Positions 63,593 through 64,000 of a stretch of DNA of 64,000 bases are shown here, piece after piece. The stretch comes from Pimelobacter simplex (lineage in GTDB: Bacteria > Actinomycetota > Actinomycetes > Propionibacteriales > Nocardioidaceae). The notes beneath the pieces are model-generated. The model did not search any database, was not told the DNA's origin, and worked only from the letters and a program-made list of their open reading frames with translations. The position numbers and the translations under genes are program-made. The DNA is taken from contig JADCLI010000017.1 of the NCBI GenBank assembly GCA_016803235.1, forward strand, positions 1 through 64,000, in the 5' to 3' direction. The number at the start of each line of letters is the position of its first letter. Positions within the stretch are counted from its first letter, which is position 1.

Positions 63593-64000
63593 ATGAAGCG
63601 ACTTCTCGCCCGGCGAGGCGCGGCCGGACTCGCTGCCGGCGCAATGGCGATTGCGGGGCTGGCCACAGCTGCCCCGCCGGCGCAGGCTGACTCCAACTAC
63701 GCGTATGTGATCGGCACGATCAAGGACAACGCCGGTCGGGCACTGCCCGGCGCCGAGGTCGAGATCCTCTTCTGCCAGACGAGCGGCGACGACGGCGTCC
63801 TCGACAGCAATGGTTGTGACGACACCCAGTACATCGACAACGAGTGGACCGACCGCAACGGCCGCTACGTCGCCTCCGTCTACAAGAACACCCTGCTCAG
63901 GTATCCGAGCGCGGCGAAGCCGGGCCACTACATCGCGATCGCCAGCCTGTACCGCTACACCACCTCTGCTGGCGTAGCGATTGCCCCGGCCGTCGGGACG
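63593..64000 (+). CDS. Secreted protein with prealbumin-like domain (cut by window end)
   Basis: The first 136 codons of an exported protein; the gene runs off the window. Signal peptide about 1-32 (cut near PPAQA), behind a GAGGAGC site. Next is a carboxypeptidase-regulatory/SdrD-type beta-sandwich: YVIGTIKDNAGRALPGAEVEI and TDRNGRYVASVYKN, with a Cys pair in the loop. This fold often binds surface polymers. Its start resembles the secreted gene at 62321 (MKxLxARR signal), so the two may belong together. Confidence 0.65.
   Translation, partial: MKRLLARRGAAGLAAGAMAIAGLATAAPPAQADSNYAYVIGTIKDNAGRALPGAEVEILFCQTSGDDGVLDSNGCDDTQYIDNEWTDRNGRYVASVYKNTLLRYPSAAKPGHYIAIASLYRYTTSAGVAIAPAVGT

Noticed and set aside
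1..64000. CRISPR arrays.
   Set aside because: No set of short regular repeats with unique spacers was seen by eye on either strand; the only short tandem repeats (6623, 4483) have two and four units.

Overview
The window is GC-rich (about 70 percent) DNA from an actinobacterium. Three things point to a Nocardioides-like member of the Propionibacteriales: strong GC codon bias with many GTG starts, large secreted PKD/beta-propeller proteins, and the host block tRNA-Thr, tRNA-Met, rpmG, hadA/hadB-like, murB. The species is an inference; the phylum is clear from codon use and gene content.

Layout. (1) 1-7848 is the integrase end of a prophage or phage-derived element. It has a tyrosine integrase, a small zinc-finger protein, an XRE repressor, an AlpA-type excisionase, a replication-type protein with a run of overlapping mini-genes, a P27-like terminase small subunit and the start of a tape-measure protein that runs off the window. 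The integrase tail overlaps the end of host yajQ. (2) 7839-9073 is host DNA: yajQ, tRNA-Tyr and a SnoaL-like gene. (3) 9084-39876 is an exopolysaccharide locus. It holds a priming glycosylphosphotransferase, a PssE/PssD-like pair, two LuxR-type regulators with two paralogous membrane histidine kinases, and a giant PKD protein. It also holds a Wzz-like protein with a degenerate ATPase, Wzx, a sulfotransferase, a ParB-like/methyltransferase fusion, a sugar-kinase-like protein, a GH26-like hydrolase, a GT2, a Wzy-Wzz fusion, two secreted propellers and a LamG lipoprotein. An SOS-controlled DUF222/HNH gene lies inside it. A GC-poor palindromic motif recurs upstream of its transcription units. (4) 40025-43722 holds an LD-carboxypeptidase, a BBE-type flavoenzyme and a GAF-LuxR regulator. 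(5) 43732-49866 is a four-gene, translationally coupled iron operon: an adenylation/carrier/acyltransferase fusion, then FbpA, FbpB and FbpC, behind iron-box-like sites.

(6) 49913-55094 has a deazaflavin-dependent nitroreductase-like gene, an RDD protein and two mannosyltransferase-type genes. These two face each other and are split by a 1.3-kb element. The element has 75-bp terminal inverted repeats and one gene, an AbiEi-like helix-turn-helix joined to a DUF559/Vsr-like nuclease, and it has no transposase. It is the best candidate in the window for an undescribed mobile system. (7) 55160-62174 is housekeeping: pirin, LrgA/LrgB, a lipoprotein, an amidase, tRNA-Thr, tRNA-Met, rpmG, two MaoC-type dehydratase subunits and murB. 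(8) 62321-64000 has two secreted proteins, the second cut by the window end.

Working together. The sugar locus reads as a Wzx/Wzy-type exopolysaccharide system: PHPT primes the lipid carrier, PssD/PssE and the GT2 extend it, Wzx flips it, and Wzy-Wzz polymerises it. The polymer is probably sulfated and otherwise modified, is trimmed by a secreted hydrolase, and is accompanied by secreted propeller/PKD matrix proteins under two-component control. The iron operon probably makes or modifies an acylated amino-acid product and imports ferric iron.
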